Source: CANLBN01 sp965230205
GTDB taxonomy: Bacteria > Pseudomonadota > Gammaproteobacteria > Pseudomonadales > Cellvibrionaceae
Direction: 5' to 3'
Assembly (NCBI GenBank): GCA_965230205.1
Contig: OZ245996.1
Span: 372,001-436,000 of the forward strand
DNA: 64,000 nt
Under the pieces are notes generated by a model, which saw nothing but the letters and a program-made list of their open reading frames with translations, had not been told where the DNA came from and did not search any database. Below are positions 33,679 to 42,839 of the stretch, in pieces; the stretch's first letter is position 1; every line of letters starts with the position of its first letter. Position numbers and translations under genes: made by a program.

Positions 33679-35904
33679 TTAGTGAATCCCCTTCCAGTAC
33701 TCTCTATTTAACAAAATAGTAAATACTAATAACACCAATAAGAATAACAATACAAAAACACCAGTGTAACGACGATCATCAGCAGTAGGGTCACCCACAT
33801 ACTCCAAGAAGTTAACTAGGTCGTATACCGCTTCGTCAAACTCATCTGTTTCCATAGAGCCTTTGATATCACCATCAATCAAACCGCCACAGTGCTCATC
33901 CACCTTAGCTTCACCCAAGTCGTTACGAACGGTTTTTCCGTGGCTATCTAGCAGTGGGCCTGGGCCACACTCTTTCAAGCCTTGCAGCTCTAAAAAGACA
34001 TGAGGCATACCAACATTAGCGAAAACACGATTATTTACACCCAAAGGACGAGAGTCGTCTTTATAGAAGTTACGCAAATAGGTGTATAACCACTCTGGAG
34101 AACGAGCGCGCGCAACCATTGTCAAATCAGGAGGCGTCGCACCAAACCATGCTTTAGATTTTTTCGGCTCCATAGAAATAGACATCAATTCACCGATCTT
34201 TTGGTCCGAAAATACTAGATTATCTAGCATCACATCATTGGGAATACCTAAATCGGTAGCGACTCTCTCATAACGAGAAAACTTTGCAGAGTGGCAACCC
34301 ATACAATAGTTGACAAACCACTTAGCGCCTCGCTGCAGCGATGCTTTATCTTTTGTATCAGCATGAAATTCATCACACGGAATAGAGCCACACGCAAAAG
34401 CACCACCTGCCGCAACAGCCTTAATTGGTACAACAGTCATTGCGACAAAGAAAAGTAAGCCTAAAAGAACCAGTCCACGCGGCAAGCCTTTCATTTGCAA
34501 ACGAGCAGGTTCTGGAGATACTGAATCTTTAGCCGTTAAAACAGGCAATGCTGCTGTCAATGCCGCAAGCGCTAAACCAAAGGCACGCACAAAAAGAGGG
34601 ATCTCTTTATCTAACGAACCCAACGCAATTATGGCCAAGCCAATCCCTAAGACAAGGCAAACAATCCAATTAAGAATAGATTTGACTTTAGGATTTGATG
34701 GATTCGTCCAAATTGGCATCGTTATAAAAAACACAAAATAGAATAAAGTGCCTAACTGAGCCAACATCGTTCTACCATCAGTTGGTGCTTTCACACCCAA
34801 GTAACCCAAGATCACAAAAATAGCTGCAAACAGTAGCAACATAATCTTCGGCAACCAGCCTTTATAGCGAATGGACTTAACAGGGCTCTTATCCAGCCAT
34901 GGCAAAAAGAATAAGACCACAATAGCGCCGATCATAGCCAAGAAACCAAGGAACTTAGCTGTAAATACACCACCAAGATCAATGGTTACCGCACGCAAAA
35001 TCGCATAGAAAGGCGTGAAATACCAAACGGGTGCAATATGCTCAGGCGTTTTTAAGTTATTGGCTTCCTCAAAGTTTGCATACTCCAAAAAGAAGCCGCC
35101 CATTTCAGGGAAGTAGAAGATAACGGTACAGAATGCTATTAAGAATCCAGAAATACCAACCAGGTCATGAACAGAATAATAAGGGTGGAAAGGAATACCA
35201 TCGACAGGCTTGCCATCAGCCCCTTTATTTTTCTTAATTTCAACGCCGTCAGGGTTATTAGAACCTACTTCATGCAATGCCAAAATATGCATAACGACCA
35301 AGGCCAGCAAAACAATAGGAATAGCGACAATGTGTAGCGCATAAAAACGATTGAGTGTGATCTCAGAGATTAGGTAATCACCACGAATCCACTGAACCAA
35401 ATCCTCACCAACATAAGGAATAGCACCAAACAAAGAAACGATAACCTGAGCACCCCAGTATGACATTTGTCCCCAGGGCAATACGTAACCCAAGAAGGCT
35501 TCAGCCATTAATGCAACATAGATAACCATTCCGAAAACCCACACCAACTCGCGAGGCGCTTTGTACGATCCGTAAAGGAGGCCACGGAACATATGCAGGT
35601 AAACCACAATAAAGAATGCTGACGCCCCAACTGCATGCATCAAACGAATAATGTCGCAGTAAGCAACATCACGCATACAATATTCAACAGAGGCGAATGC
35701 CTCCTCGGCAGTTGGCACATAAATCATCACCAACCAAATGCCTGTCAGCAGTTGGTTAACCAGTACTATTAGGGAGAAAACACCAAAGAAATACCAGAAA
35801 TTGAAATTTTTAGGCGCATAGTAATCACCCATATGGGTATCCCAAGCACGTTGAACGGGTAAACGCTCATCAACCCAGCCCCACAAACCTGCTAGCCAAT
35901 TCAT
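33679..35904 (-). CDS. cytochrome b and cytochrome c1 fusion of the bc1 complex
   Basis: 741 residues in one frame that covers two normally separate proteins. Residues 1-430 are cytochrome b: the heme histidines lie in LMHAVGASAFF/YLHMFRG and YALHIVAIP/VMHILALHEVG, and the Qo loop reads PVWY, as in other gammaproteobacteria. After an extra hydrophobic region, a signal-like helix at about 475-495 (LVLLGLLFFVAMTVVPIKAVAA) precedes cytochrome c1, with the heme c motif CMGCH at 534-538, the Met-ligand region GMPHVFLELQG and a C-terminal anchor. The order matches Bradyrhizobium fbcH, whose product is cleaved after insertion. Its ATG overlaps the petA stop. Confidence 0.93.
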   Translation of the reverse strand: MNWLAGLWGWVDERLPVQRAWDTHMGDYYAPKNFNFWYFFGVFSLIVLVNQLLTGIWLVMIYVPTAEEAFASVEYCMRDVAYCDIIRLMHAVGASAFFIVVYLHMFRGLLYGSYKAPRELVWVFGMVIYVALMAEAFLGYVLPWGQMSYWGAQVIVSLFGAIPYVGEDLVQWIRGDYLISEITLNRFYALHIVAIPIVLLALVVMHILALHEVGSNNPDGVEIKKNKGADGKPVDGIPFHPYYSVHDLVGISGFLIAFCTVIFYFPEMGGFFLEYANFEEANNLKTPEHIAPVWYFTPFYAILRAVTIDLGGVFTAKFLGFLAMIGAIVVLFFLPWLDKSPVKSIRYKGWLPKIMLLLFAAIFVILGYLGVKAPTDGRTMLAQLGTLFYFVFFITMPIWTNPSNPKVKSILNWIVCLVLGIGLAIIALGSLDKEIPLFVRAFGLALAALTAALPVLTAKDSVSPEPARLQMKGLPRGLVLLGLLFFVAMTVVPIKAVAAGGAFACGSIPCDEFHADTKDKASLQRGAKWFVNYCMGCHSAKFSRYERVATDLGIPNDVMLDNLVFSDQKIGELMSISMEPKKSKAWFGATPPDLTMVARARSPEWLYTYLRNFYKDDSRPLGVNNRVFANVGMPHVFLELQGLKECGPGPLLDSHGKTVRNDLGEAKVDEHCGGLIDGDIKGSMETDEFDEAVYDLVNFLEYVGDPTADDRRYTGVFVLLFLLVLLVFTILLNREYWKGIH

Positions 35905-36503
35905 TATGCGTTCTCCTCATCAACACCAATCACAATAACCGTATCTGATTCATACATATGCGGTGGAACTTCTAGATTAGTTGGCGCGGGCACTGATTTA
36001 TAAACTCGCCCGGCCAAATCAAACTTAGAACCATGACAAGGACAGAAAAAACCACCTTGCCAAGCGTCTCCACCTAAATCTTTAGCACCAACATCTGGGC
36101 GAAACTGCGGTGCACACCCTAAATGCGTACACACACCCAACATAATCATAAACTCAGGTTTACGAGAACGCGTTTCATTTTGGGCATATTCTGGCTGTTG
36201 CTTATTCGCGGAATCAGGATCACTGACCTGACCATTAACCTTTTTAAGACCTTCTATAGCCTCTGGCGTACGACGAATAATATAAACTGGCTTGCCTCGC
36301 CACTCTTCAGTGACCATCTGGCCAGGCTGTATCTTTGCTAAGTTAATCTTAACGGGCGCTCCAGCAGCTTTTGCTTTTGCACTTGGATTCCAGGACCCTA
36401 CAAAGGGGACTGCTACACCGACGACGCCTGCGGCACCGACTACCGATGTCGCTGCCGTTAAAAAACGACGTCGACCTTGGTTGACTACTTCGCCATCACT
36501 CAT
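35904..36503 (-). CDS. petA: Rieske iron-sulfur subunit of the bc1 complex
   Basis: 199 residues. The twin-arginine signal is GRRRFLTAATSVVGAAGVVG, which doubles as the membrane anchor. The 2Fe-2S ligands are in CTHLGC and CPCHGSKFD. It transfers electrons from ubiquinol at the Qo site to cytochrome c1. GGGAGA lies 9 nt before the ATG. The stop overlaps the start of the cytochrome b/c1 gene, so stoichiometric translation is likely. Confidence 0.97.
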   Translation of the reverse strand: MSDGEVVNQGRRRFLTAATSVVGAAGVVGVAVPFVGSWNPSAKAKAAGAPVKINLAKIQPGQMVTEEWRGKPVYIIRRTPEAIEGLKKVNGQVSDPDSANKQQPEYAQNETRSRKPEFMIMLGVCTHLGCAPQFRPDVGAKDLGGDAWQGGFFCPCHGSKFDLAGRVYKSVPAPTNLEVPPHMYESDTVIVIGVDEENA

Positions 36504-36676
36504 GACGCTACTCTCCCATCACCTGTAATGTGGATCTTAAATGAATTATTTATTTAAGTTATTGATTTGAATTAATCTTATCTTTTTTATTGCACAAAAC
36601 TAGCACATAGTAATGAAATTACCATAAGCTGACAAGAAAAGAGCTTATTGGCTAGTTACTCATAAAAAAACCACAA

Positions 36677-36714
36677 AAAAAATGCTCAGATGATAACCAC
36701 TCTGAGCATTTTTT
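36677..36714 (-). terminator. terminator of the rplM-rpsI transcript
   Basis: AAAAAATGCTCAGA (36677-36690) and TCTGAGCATTTTTT (36701-36714) form a stem with an A-rich left arm and T-rich right arm and a 10-nt loop. It starts 25 bp after the rpsI stop and would work in both directions. Confidence 0.85.
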
Positions 36715-36738
36715 ATTCGCTTTATTTGTATCTGATAA

Positions 36739-37131
36739 TTAACGTTTAGAGAATTGTGGCTTCTTACGTGCTTTACGCAAACCAACTTTCTTACGTTCAA
36801 CTTCACGTGCGTCGCGAGTTACATAACCTGCCGCGCGAAGTGGCTGACGATTAACCTCGTCATATTGCATTAATGCACGAGTCAAGCCATGACGAATTGC
36901 ACCCGCCTGACCAAAACTACCGCCACCTTTAACGGTCGCATTAATATCAAACTGCTCAACAGAGTCCAATAGCTCAAGTGGTTGACGCACAATCATACGT
37001 GCTACTTCACGCCCAAAGTACTCATCCAACGAACGACCGTTGATATTAATTGCACCTGTACCTTTAGTAATAAATACACGAGCAGTTGATGTCTTACGAC
37101 GACCAGTTCCATAATATTGTGTTGCTGACAT
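36739..37131 (-). CDS. rpsI: 30S ribosomal protein S9
   Basis: 130 residues, standard length. It begins MSATQYYGTGRRKTSTARVF and has GGGSFGQAGAIRHGLTRAL, ending RKKPQFSKR, whose C-terminal Arg reaches the P-site tRNA. It is 13 bp after rplM, the universal bacterial order. Confidence 0.99.
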   Translation of the reverse strand: MSATQYYGTGRRKTSTARVFITKGTGAININGRSLDEYFGREVARMIVRQPLELLDSVEQFDINATVKGGGSFGQAGAIRHGLTRALMQYDEVNRQPLRAAGYVTRDAREVERKKVGLRKARKKPQFSKR

Positions 37132-37144
37132 AGTTAGCTCCCGA

Positions 37145-37573
37145 TTAGAGTGTCAGTTCTTGTGGTTGCTGAGCTGCATGAGGGTGCTCAGTACCTGCAT
37201 AAACTTTCAATTTTTTAAACATCGCACGACCAAGTGGGCCTTTAGGCAACATGCCTTTAACCGCAGTCTCAATAGTACGCTCAGGGGCTTTTTGAATCAG
37301 CTTTTCAAAGCTAATGGATTTAATCCCACCAATGTAGCCGGTGTGGTGATGATACATTTTGTCTTTTGCTTTATTGCCCGTTACATGGACCTTTTCAGCA
37401 TTAACAACCACAATGTAATCGCCGGTATCAACATGGGGGGTATACTCTGGTTTATGCTTTCCGCGCAAACGGGTGGCAATTTCGGTAGCCATACGGCCCA
37501 ACGTTTTGCCCTCAGCATTAATTAAATACCAGTCGCGCTTAACGCTCGCTGGCTTGGCACTAATAGTCTTCAT
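37145..37573 (-). CDS. rplM: 50S ribosomal protein L13
   Basis: 142 residues. It begins MKTISAKPASVKRDWYLINA and contains GKTLGRMATEIA, TPHVDTGDYIVVVNAEK and KGMLPKGPLGRAMFKKLKVY. One of the first proteins to join the large subunit. A consensus promoter lies upstream. Confidence 0.99.
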   Translation of the reverse strand: MKTISAKPASVKRDWYLINAEGKTLGRMATEIATRLRGKHKPEYTPHVDTGDYIVVVNAEKVHVTGNKAKDKMYHHHTGYIGGIKSISFEKLIQKAPERTIETAVKGMLPKGPLGRAMFKKLKVYAGTEHPHAAQQPQELTL

Positions 37574-37615
37574 GTTATATTGCCTTTGAGGTATATCCCA
37601 AAAAAATGAGCGCGG

Positions 37616-37644
37616 ATTCTATACGAATAACCAAGCAAATTCAA
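37616..37644 (-). promoter_or_regulatory. sigma-70 promoter of rplM-rpsI
   Basis: On the minus strand TTGAAT (37644-37639) and TAGAAT (37621-37616) are 17 bp apart, 43 bp ahead of the rplM start. Confidence 0.65.
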
Positions 37645-37843
37645 CCACTAAATAAACAAGAAAAGACTATAATTCATGCTCAGACTTATACGCCAAAAAC
37701 AATGCCTCTCTCAAATTCATATAGTTTAACATTTTCAATGAGCCACAAACACTTGAAAATGAAAACAGATAAACAACACAGCAAGCCACCAACTAAGATG
37801 TAAGAAGTTTACTGTGTTGATTACATACTTATTTAAGACCCAA

Positions 37844-38743
37844 TCACTTACACCACAGCACCTTATAGGCAATTAATTTGCCCGTATTCAGTATAGGCAC
37901 ATAAAGGATTTGCTGGTCGAGAACATAGTCAATATCTGCCACACCCGGTTCTGGGCTAGCTATTAGCTCAGCTCCCTGCGATTTTGTGTAGTGATAGATA
38001 TCACCCGAGCGAAAATCGGTAAGAAAGTAGCCCCCAAAGCCGCTTTTCTCAACACCATCCAGACTACCTATAGGCTCACCATCGCCCAAAACCTTAAGTT
38101 TCTTATTTTTAAACTTAATAGACTGCAAAAAGCGGGAGCGTCCTGGCCGCTCTGAAGAGCTATCACCAGCAGCAACGATTAGCTTTCCGTGTCGGGCAAA
38201 AATGCCATTTGGTTCACTTATACGCTCATCATCTACCCAAATATCAAAGCTGCCATCTTTTAAACGGTAGATTGTTTGCTGTCTAGAATCCGACACATAA
38301 ACATTGCCAGCTTTGTCCACAGCAACATCATTTAAAAATTGCGCCTCCCCCCCAGGATAACGATTAAGCACACGCCCTGTTTCCAAAGATATCTCAACCA
38401 GACTGTCAATATCTGCCACATATAAGAAATCACCCTTAATAGCCATTCCCTTAGGGGCATCCAAACCAGGAGCCCACTCTTGCTGGATAATATCGCCGTC
38501 AAGGGACACAGTCGAAATGTAACCATTTCCATCCTTCTCAGAAGGATTACCATTAATGTTAGACACATACAACACATCATTTCGTTCATCATAAACGACT
38601 GATTCAGGTCGACTAAGCGATTGATCTAAGGTCCACAATTCAACCAAATGGGGCTGTAATCGGTGTTTATGATCTGCCGAAGCAAACGAAGGCAAAGATA
38701 AAGACAACAATAAGACTGGCCAAGCAATAATACTTTTAAGCAT
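37844..38743 (-). CDS. periplasmic SMP-30/NHL-like beta-propeller protein
   Basis: 299 residues with a Sec signal (MLKSIIAWPVLLLSLSLPSFASA). Repeated blades of the SMP-30/gluconolactonase type follow: PESVVYDERNDVLYVSNING, PKGMAIKGDFLYVADIDSL, LNDVAVDKAGNVYVSDSRQ, EPNGIFARHGKLIVA. Members bind Ca2+ or Zn2+ and hydrolyse lactones, but the metal ligands cannot be assigned with confidence here. It stands alone between rplM and manC. The product might be a periplasmic binding protein rather than an enzyme. Confidence 0.75.
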   Translation of the reverse strand: MLKSIIAWPVLLLSLSLPSFASADHKHRLQPHLVELWTLDQSLSRPESVVYDERNDVLYVSNINGNPSEKDGNGYISTVSLDGDIIQQEWAPGLDAPKGMAIKGDFLYVADIDSLVEISLETGRVLNRYPGGEAQFLNDVAVDKAGNVYVSDSRQQTIYRLKDGSFDIWVDDERISEPNGIFARHGKLIVAAGDSSSERPGRSRFLQSIKFKNKKLKVLGDGEPIGSLDGVEKSGFGGYFLTDFRSGDIYHYTKSQGAELIASPEPGVADIDYVLDQQILYVPILNTGKLIAYKVLWCK

Positions 38744-38840
38744 AATTTTCTCCTTTGAGTGTTTAAAGCCAGGAAAATTATGTAAGTAAACTATTGATTT
38801 AACTAGATTTTATTCATTGATGGCCGTGATAGTTCACGAA

Positions 38841-38865
38841 CGTCATTTGCAATGCGCAAATGACG
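38841..38865. terminator. perfect hairpin between manC and the SMP-30-like gene
   Basis: CGTCATTTGC (38841-38850) and GCAAATGACG (38856-38865) make a perfect 10-bp stem with a 5-nt loop. No clean T-run follows on the minus strand, but an A/T tract follows on the plus strand. It may act as a terminator, an mRNA 3' stabiliser or an operator. Confidence 0.45.
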
Positions 38866-38961
38866 CTTATAAAAAAGGGGGAGCTAGAAAAAGAGGTTTT
38901 TTAAGCAAGATAAAAAAGGCACACAATAAACAGCCGGCAAACCTGCCATGACAAAAGGTGG

Positions 38962-40371
38962 TCAACTTCTGCCATAGACATCCTCTAAACGAACAATATC
39001 ATCCTCACCCAAATACGAGCCTGACTGCACCTCGATAATCTCCAATGGGAATTTACCAGGGTTAGACAACTGATGAACCTCGCCGAGCGGAATATAGGTG
39101 GATTGGTTTTCAGACAACAACATTGTTTTATCACCACAACGAACCTGGGCAGTTCCCTCAACAACAATCCAATGCTCTGCTCGATGGTGATGCATCTGCA
39201 AAGACAATTGCGCACCTGGGTTAACAACTATACGCTTTACCTGAAAACGCTTACCGCAATCGATGGAGTCATAATAACCCCAAGGACGATAAACTTTGCG
39301 ATGCAAACTGCACTCGCTGCGCTTTTCTTGCTTTAATTGATTAACAATTGCCTTAACATCCTGCACTCTATCTTTATGCGCCACCATAATAGCATCGTCA
39401 GTTTCAACAACTATAGTATGCTCAACGCCAATAGTGGCGATCAATTTTTGATCCGACTGAATATAACAATCCCTAGTGTCTTTAGAAATAACATCACCTT
39501 TAAGGACATTACCATCAGAGTCTTTATCAGATACTTCCCACAAAGCCGACCAAGACCCTACGTCACTCCAGCCAGCATCTAATGGAACAATTACCGCATC
39601 CTTGGTTTTCTCCATTACCGCATAATCAATAGAATCATCAGGACAACCCGCAAAAGCTTCTGCATTAATGCGAGTAAAGTCCAGGTCACTCGAGGTATCA
39701 GCCATTGCCTTGCGACAAGCATTAACAATGTCTGGATTAAATTTTTCTAACTCTTCTAAATAACGAGATGCTTTAAACATAAACATGCCGCTATTCCATA
39801 AGTAATTTTTAGACTTCAGATAGGATTCAGCGGTTTCTTTATTCGGCTTCTCAACAAAAGCATCCACACTATGAACACCTTTATCCAACATAACACCTGC
39901 TTTTATATAGCCATACCCTGTCTCGGGGGCAGTAGGTACAATGCCAAATGTCACCAATTTATTTTTTTGTGCCTGCTCTTCTGCAGTCACTACAGCTTGC
40001 TCAAACGCCGATATATTTTTAATAACATGATCAGCAGGCAACACCAACAAAACAGCATCCGGCTGGGCTAACGCCGCCAATGCAATTGCAGGGGCAGTAT
40101 TACGTCCAAACGGTTCTAGAATAATGCCACTAGGCTCAACACTGATAAGGCGCAGCTGTTCAGCCACCATAAATCGATGGTCTTCATTACAAATCACCAA
40201 CGGAGAATCGATTTCAATAGCGCCTTGATCAAAAGCTAATAGTCGACCAATAGTTTCCTGAACCATTGTTTGCTCAGACGTTAATGGTAAAAACTGTTTA
40301 GGATAAAGCGATCGCGAATAAGGCCACAACCGGGTACCAGAACCTCCAGATAAAATAACAGGCAATACCAT
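38962..40371 (-). CDS. manC: mannose-1-phosphate guanylyltransferase / mannose-6-phosphate isomerase
   Basis: 469 residues, the bifunctional type II form. The GTP-binding start is PVILSGGSGTRLWPYSRSLYPKQFLPL, with FVEKPN as the second signature. The C-terminal cupin isomerase domain has PWGYYDSIDCG, VVNPGAQLSLQMHHHRAEHWIVVEG (metal ligands in QMHHHRAEHW) and a final Gln/Glu site. It makes GDP-mannose from mannose-6-phosphate together with ManB. Last gene of the polysaccharide operon, 16 bp after rfbD. Confidence 0.95.
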   Translation of the reverse strand: MVLPVILSGGSGTRLWPYSRSLYPKQFLPLTSEQTMVQETIGRLLAFDQGAIEIDSPLVICNEDHRFMVAEQLRLISVEPSGIILEPFGRNTAPAIALAALAQPDAVLLVLPADHVIKNISAFEQAVVTAEEQAQKNKLVTFGIVPTAPETGYGYIKAGVMLDKGVHSVDAFVEKPNKETAESYLKSKNYLWNSGMFMFKASRYLEELEKFNPDIVNACRKAMADTSSDLDFTRINAEAFAGCPDDSIDYAVMEKTKDAVIVPLDAGWSDVGSWSALWEVSDKDSDGNVLKGDVISKDTRDCYIQSDQKLIATIGVEHTIVVETDDAIMVAHKDRVQDVKAIVNQLKQEKRSECSLHRKVYRPWGYYDSIDCGKRFQVKRIVVNPGAQLSLQMHHHRAEHWIVVEGTAQVRCGDKTMLLSENQSTYIPLGEVHQLSNPGKFPLEIIEVQSGSYLGEDDIVRLEDVYGRS

Positions 40372-40387
40372 AAAATAATCTCTTTAT

Positions 40388-41275
40388 TTATGCTCGTTTC
40401 AAAAACTGAGTCAAACCTTGCTGCCAATGAGGCATAGGCTTACCCATCAGTTGCGTTAATTTTTCTGTAGACAGTACAGAATATGCCGGCCTTGGCGCCG
40501 GCGTTGGGTATTCAGATGTGGGGATAGCGACAACTTGCGGCTTTTTTTCTATTACTCCACATTCAAACGCCATATCAAAAATTGCTTGTGCAAAGCCACA
40601 CCAACTCGCTTCACCCTCACTACTGCAATGATAAATCCCCCAGGGGAAGCTTTGCTTTTTTTCGTACTGACTGACGAAAAACAAAATGGCCGCAACAATA
40701 TCACCAACATATGTTGGGCGCCCATATTGATCATCAACAACTCTCAACTGTTCTCTGCTGGCGCCCACTCGCAACATCGTTTTGACAAAATTATGTCCAT
40801 GCTCGCCAAATACCCAACTGGTCCGCAAAATAACATATTGAGACATTATGTGCTGAATCGCTATCTCACCTGCAAGTTTCGTCGCACCATACACTCCCAA
40901 TGCTTCAACCGGGTCACTTTCTTTATAAGGCGTATCAGACGTTCCATCAAATACATAATCTGTAGAAATATGAATAAGTGGAATTGACAACTGGGAACAG
41001 GCTCTTGCAATAGCAGCAACACTCTGATGGTTAACCAAGTCTGCCAGTTCACTTTCCTCTTGCGCTTTATCAACAGCCGTATAAGCACAAGCATTCACAA
41101 TCACATCAGGCCCAATCTGAACAACCTCTTTATGTACTATATCGGGCTTAGCAAAATCAACAGTAGATCGCGTTAAAGGTACCACATCGTAACCAGCTTG
41201 AATCAAAGCCTGACCACAGTCAGTACCTACTTGGCCCGCCGCACCAAACAAAGCAATTTTTAATTTATTAGTCAT
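40388..41275 (-). CDS. rfbD: dTDP-4-dehydrorhamnose reductase
   Basis: 295 residues of the short-chain-dehydrogenase type. The NADPH-binding start is IALFGAAGQVGTD, STDYVFDG carries the catalytic Thr-Asp, and the active YGATKLAGE holds the Tyr-x-x-x-Lys pair. NACAYTAVDKAQ is also characteristic. It catalyses the last step of dTDP-L-rhamnose synthesis. It is 16 bp after rfbC. Confidence 0.96.
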   Translation of the reverse strand: MTNKLKIALFGAAGQVGTDCGQALIQAGYDVVPLTRSTVDFAKPDIVHKEVVQIGPDVIVNACAYTAVDKAQEESELADLVNHQSVAAIARACSQLSIPLIHISTDYVFDGTSDTPYKESDPVEALGVYGATKLAGEIAIQHIMSQYVILRTSWVFGEHGHNFVKTMLRVGASREQLRVVDDQYGRPTYVGDIVAAILFFVSQYEKKQSFPWGIYHCSSEGEASWCGFAQAIFDMAFECGVIEKKPQVVAIPTSEYPTPAPRPAYSVLSTEKLTQLMGKPMPHWQQGLTQFLKRA

Positions 41276-41291
41276 TCAACTCAAAACCTGC

Positions 41292-41834
41292 TCAAATTTG
41301 CTCGCGTAATTGCTTTAGTGTTGGAGCACTCTTATCTTTTTCAGAAAGTAATGGGCTATTCAAGGGCCAATCAATACCGACATCAGAATCATCCCAAACT
41401 AAACAACCTTCATCTGCCGGATCATAATAATCGGTACATTTATATTCAAAATCAGCGTACTCTGACAGAACAGCAAAACCATGAGCATAACCAGGCGGCA
41501 CCCAAAACTGATGTTTGTTGTGTTCACTCAATATTGCTGCTGCATATTTCCCATACGTTGAGGATTCTGGATTAATATCAACAGCAACATCAAAAACCTC
41601 TCCAGTCACTACACGAACCAATTTGCCTTGAGGTTTTGTTTTTTGGAAATGCAGGCCTCGCAACACTCCTTTTGCAGAACGAGAATGATTATCCTGAACA
41701 AAGTCCAATTTAATTCCAGCTAGCTCCCGGTAGCGATTCTTTTGATACGTTTCGAGGAAGAAGCCCCTATCATCTCCAAATATCTTAGGCTCTATGATTA
41801 CTACACCTGGCAATATTGTTTCAATTACATTCAT
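41292..41834 (-). CDS. rfbC: dTDP-4-dehydrorhamnose 3,5-epimerase
   Basis: 180 residues from ATG 41834; a GTG three codons upstream is the alternative. Signature residues are PKIFGDDRGFFLETY, FVQDNHSRSAKGVLRGLHFQ (catalytic His), RVVTGEVFDVAVDI and FWVPPGYAHGFAVLS. A cupin-fold dimer. Third step of dTDP-rhamnose synthesis, between rfbA and rfbD. Confidence 0.96.
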   Translation of the reverse strand: MNVIETILPGVVIIEPKIFGDDRGFFLETYQKNRYRELAGIKLDFVQDNHSRSAKGVLRGLHFQKTKPQGKLVRVVTGEVFDVAVDINPESSTYGKYAAAILSEHNKHQFWVPPGYAHGFAVLSEYADFEYKCTDYYDPADEGCLVWDDSDVGIDWPLNSPLLSEKDKSAPTLKQLREQI

Positions 41835-41875
41835 ATTTATCACTTAATCAAATAGCGTAAGAAATCAAATAAAAT

Positions 41876-42742
41876 TTAAAACTCAAGAATATCAAGCAGA
41901 TATTTTCCATAACCACTTTTCACCAGTGGCTTTGCAAGCTCTCTCATTTGCCCTTCATCAATCCAGCCCATCCGCCAAGACACCTCTTCTGGGCAAGCGA
42001 CTTTTAAACCTTGGCGATGCTCTAAAATCTGTACGAATTGACTAGCCTCCATCAATGAATCATGGGTTCCAGTATCTAGCCATGCATTACCACGCCCCAT
42101 CATTTCAACAGACAAATTCCCCTTCTCTAAATACTCACGATTAACATCCGTAATTTCTAACTCCCCTCGAGGAGATGGTTTAATCGATTTTGCGATATCA
42201 ACAACTTGATTGTCATAAAAATACAAACCCGTAACAGCATAACGAGATTTAGGATTTTCAGGTTTTTCCTCAATGCTAATTGCCTTCCCCTGCTCATTAA
42301 ATTCAACGACACCAAAACGTTCTGGATCTTTAACCGGGTAAGCAAATACAGTTCCGCCTTGTTTTTGAGCAGCAGCACGCTGAAGCCCATGGCTTAACCC
42401 ATGGCCAAAAAAGAGATTATCTCCCAATACTAAAGCACAAGAATCCCCACCAATAAATTCTTCACCAATAATAAATGCTTGAGCCAAACCATCAGGAGAA
42501 GGCTGAACAGCATAAGCAATTGACAAACCCCATTGAGAACCGTCACCCAATATTCTTTCGAAGCGACCTATATCCTCAGGAGTAGAAATAATTAAGATAT
42601 CACGGATACCTGCCAGCATTAATGTTGTCAGCGGGTAATAAATCATTGGCTTGTCATAGACAGGCAGAAGCTGCTTACAAACCCCCAAGGTTACAGGATG
42701 CAATCGCGTACCTGAACCTCCAGCTAAAATAATACCTTTCAC
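41876..42742 (-). CDS. rfbA: glucose-1-phosphate thymidylyltransferase
   Basis: 288 residues from a GTG at 42742, chosen because GGGGTG lies 7 nt before it and because KGIILAGGSGTRLHPVT normally sits at the N-terminus. An ATG at 42757 (five codons earlier) is the alternative. Other motifs are QLLPVYDKPMIYYPL, LGDNLFFGHG, EEKPENPKS and WLDTGTHDSLMEAS. It makes dTDP-glucose, the first step of the rhamnose pathway. Confidence 0.95.
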   Translation of the reverse strand: MKGIILAGGSGTRLHPVTLGVCKQLLPVYDKPMIYYPLTTLMLAGIRDILIISTPEDIGRFERILGDGSQWGLSIAYAVQPSPDGLAQAFIIGEEFIGGDSCALVLGDNLFFGHGLSHGLQRAAAQKQGGTVFAYPVKDPERFGVVEFNEQGKAISIEEKPENPKSRYAVTGLYFYDNQVVDIAKSIKPSPRGELEITDVNREYLEKGNLSVEMMGRGNAWLDTGTHDSLMEASQFVQILEHRQGLKVACPEEVSWRMGWIDEGQMRELAKPLVKSGYGKYLLDILEF

Positions 42743-42839
42743 AATGTCACACCCCATTTAAAAACATTTTATTTTTAATAATTAAAACCAAACAACAAAA
42801 GCTCGCCACTTACACAAAAGAATCAACACAAACATCAGC

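Noticed and set aside
33679..35904. Altered Qo motif PVWY in cytochrome b as a loss-of-function sign
   Set aside because: PVWY in place of PEWY is normal for gammaproteobacterial cytochrome b, so it is not a defect.
37606..37803. 65-codon plus-strand frame upstream of rplM
   Set aside because: Low complexity, overlaps the rplM promoter on the other strand, and shows no family features.
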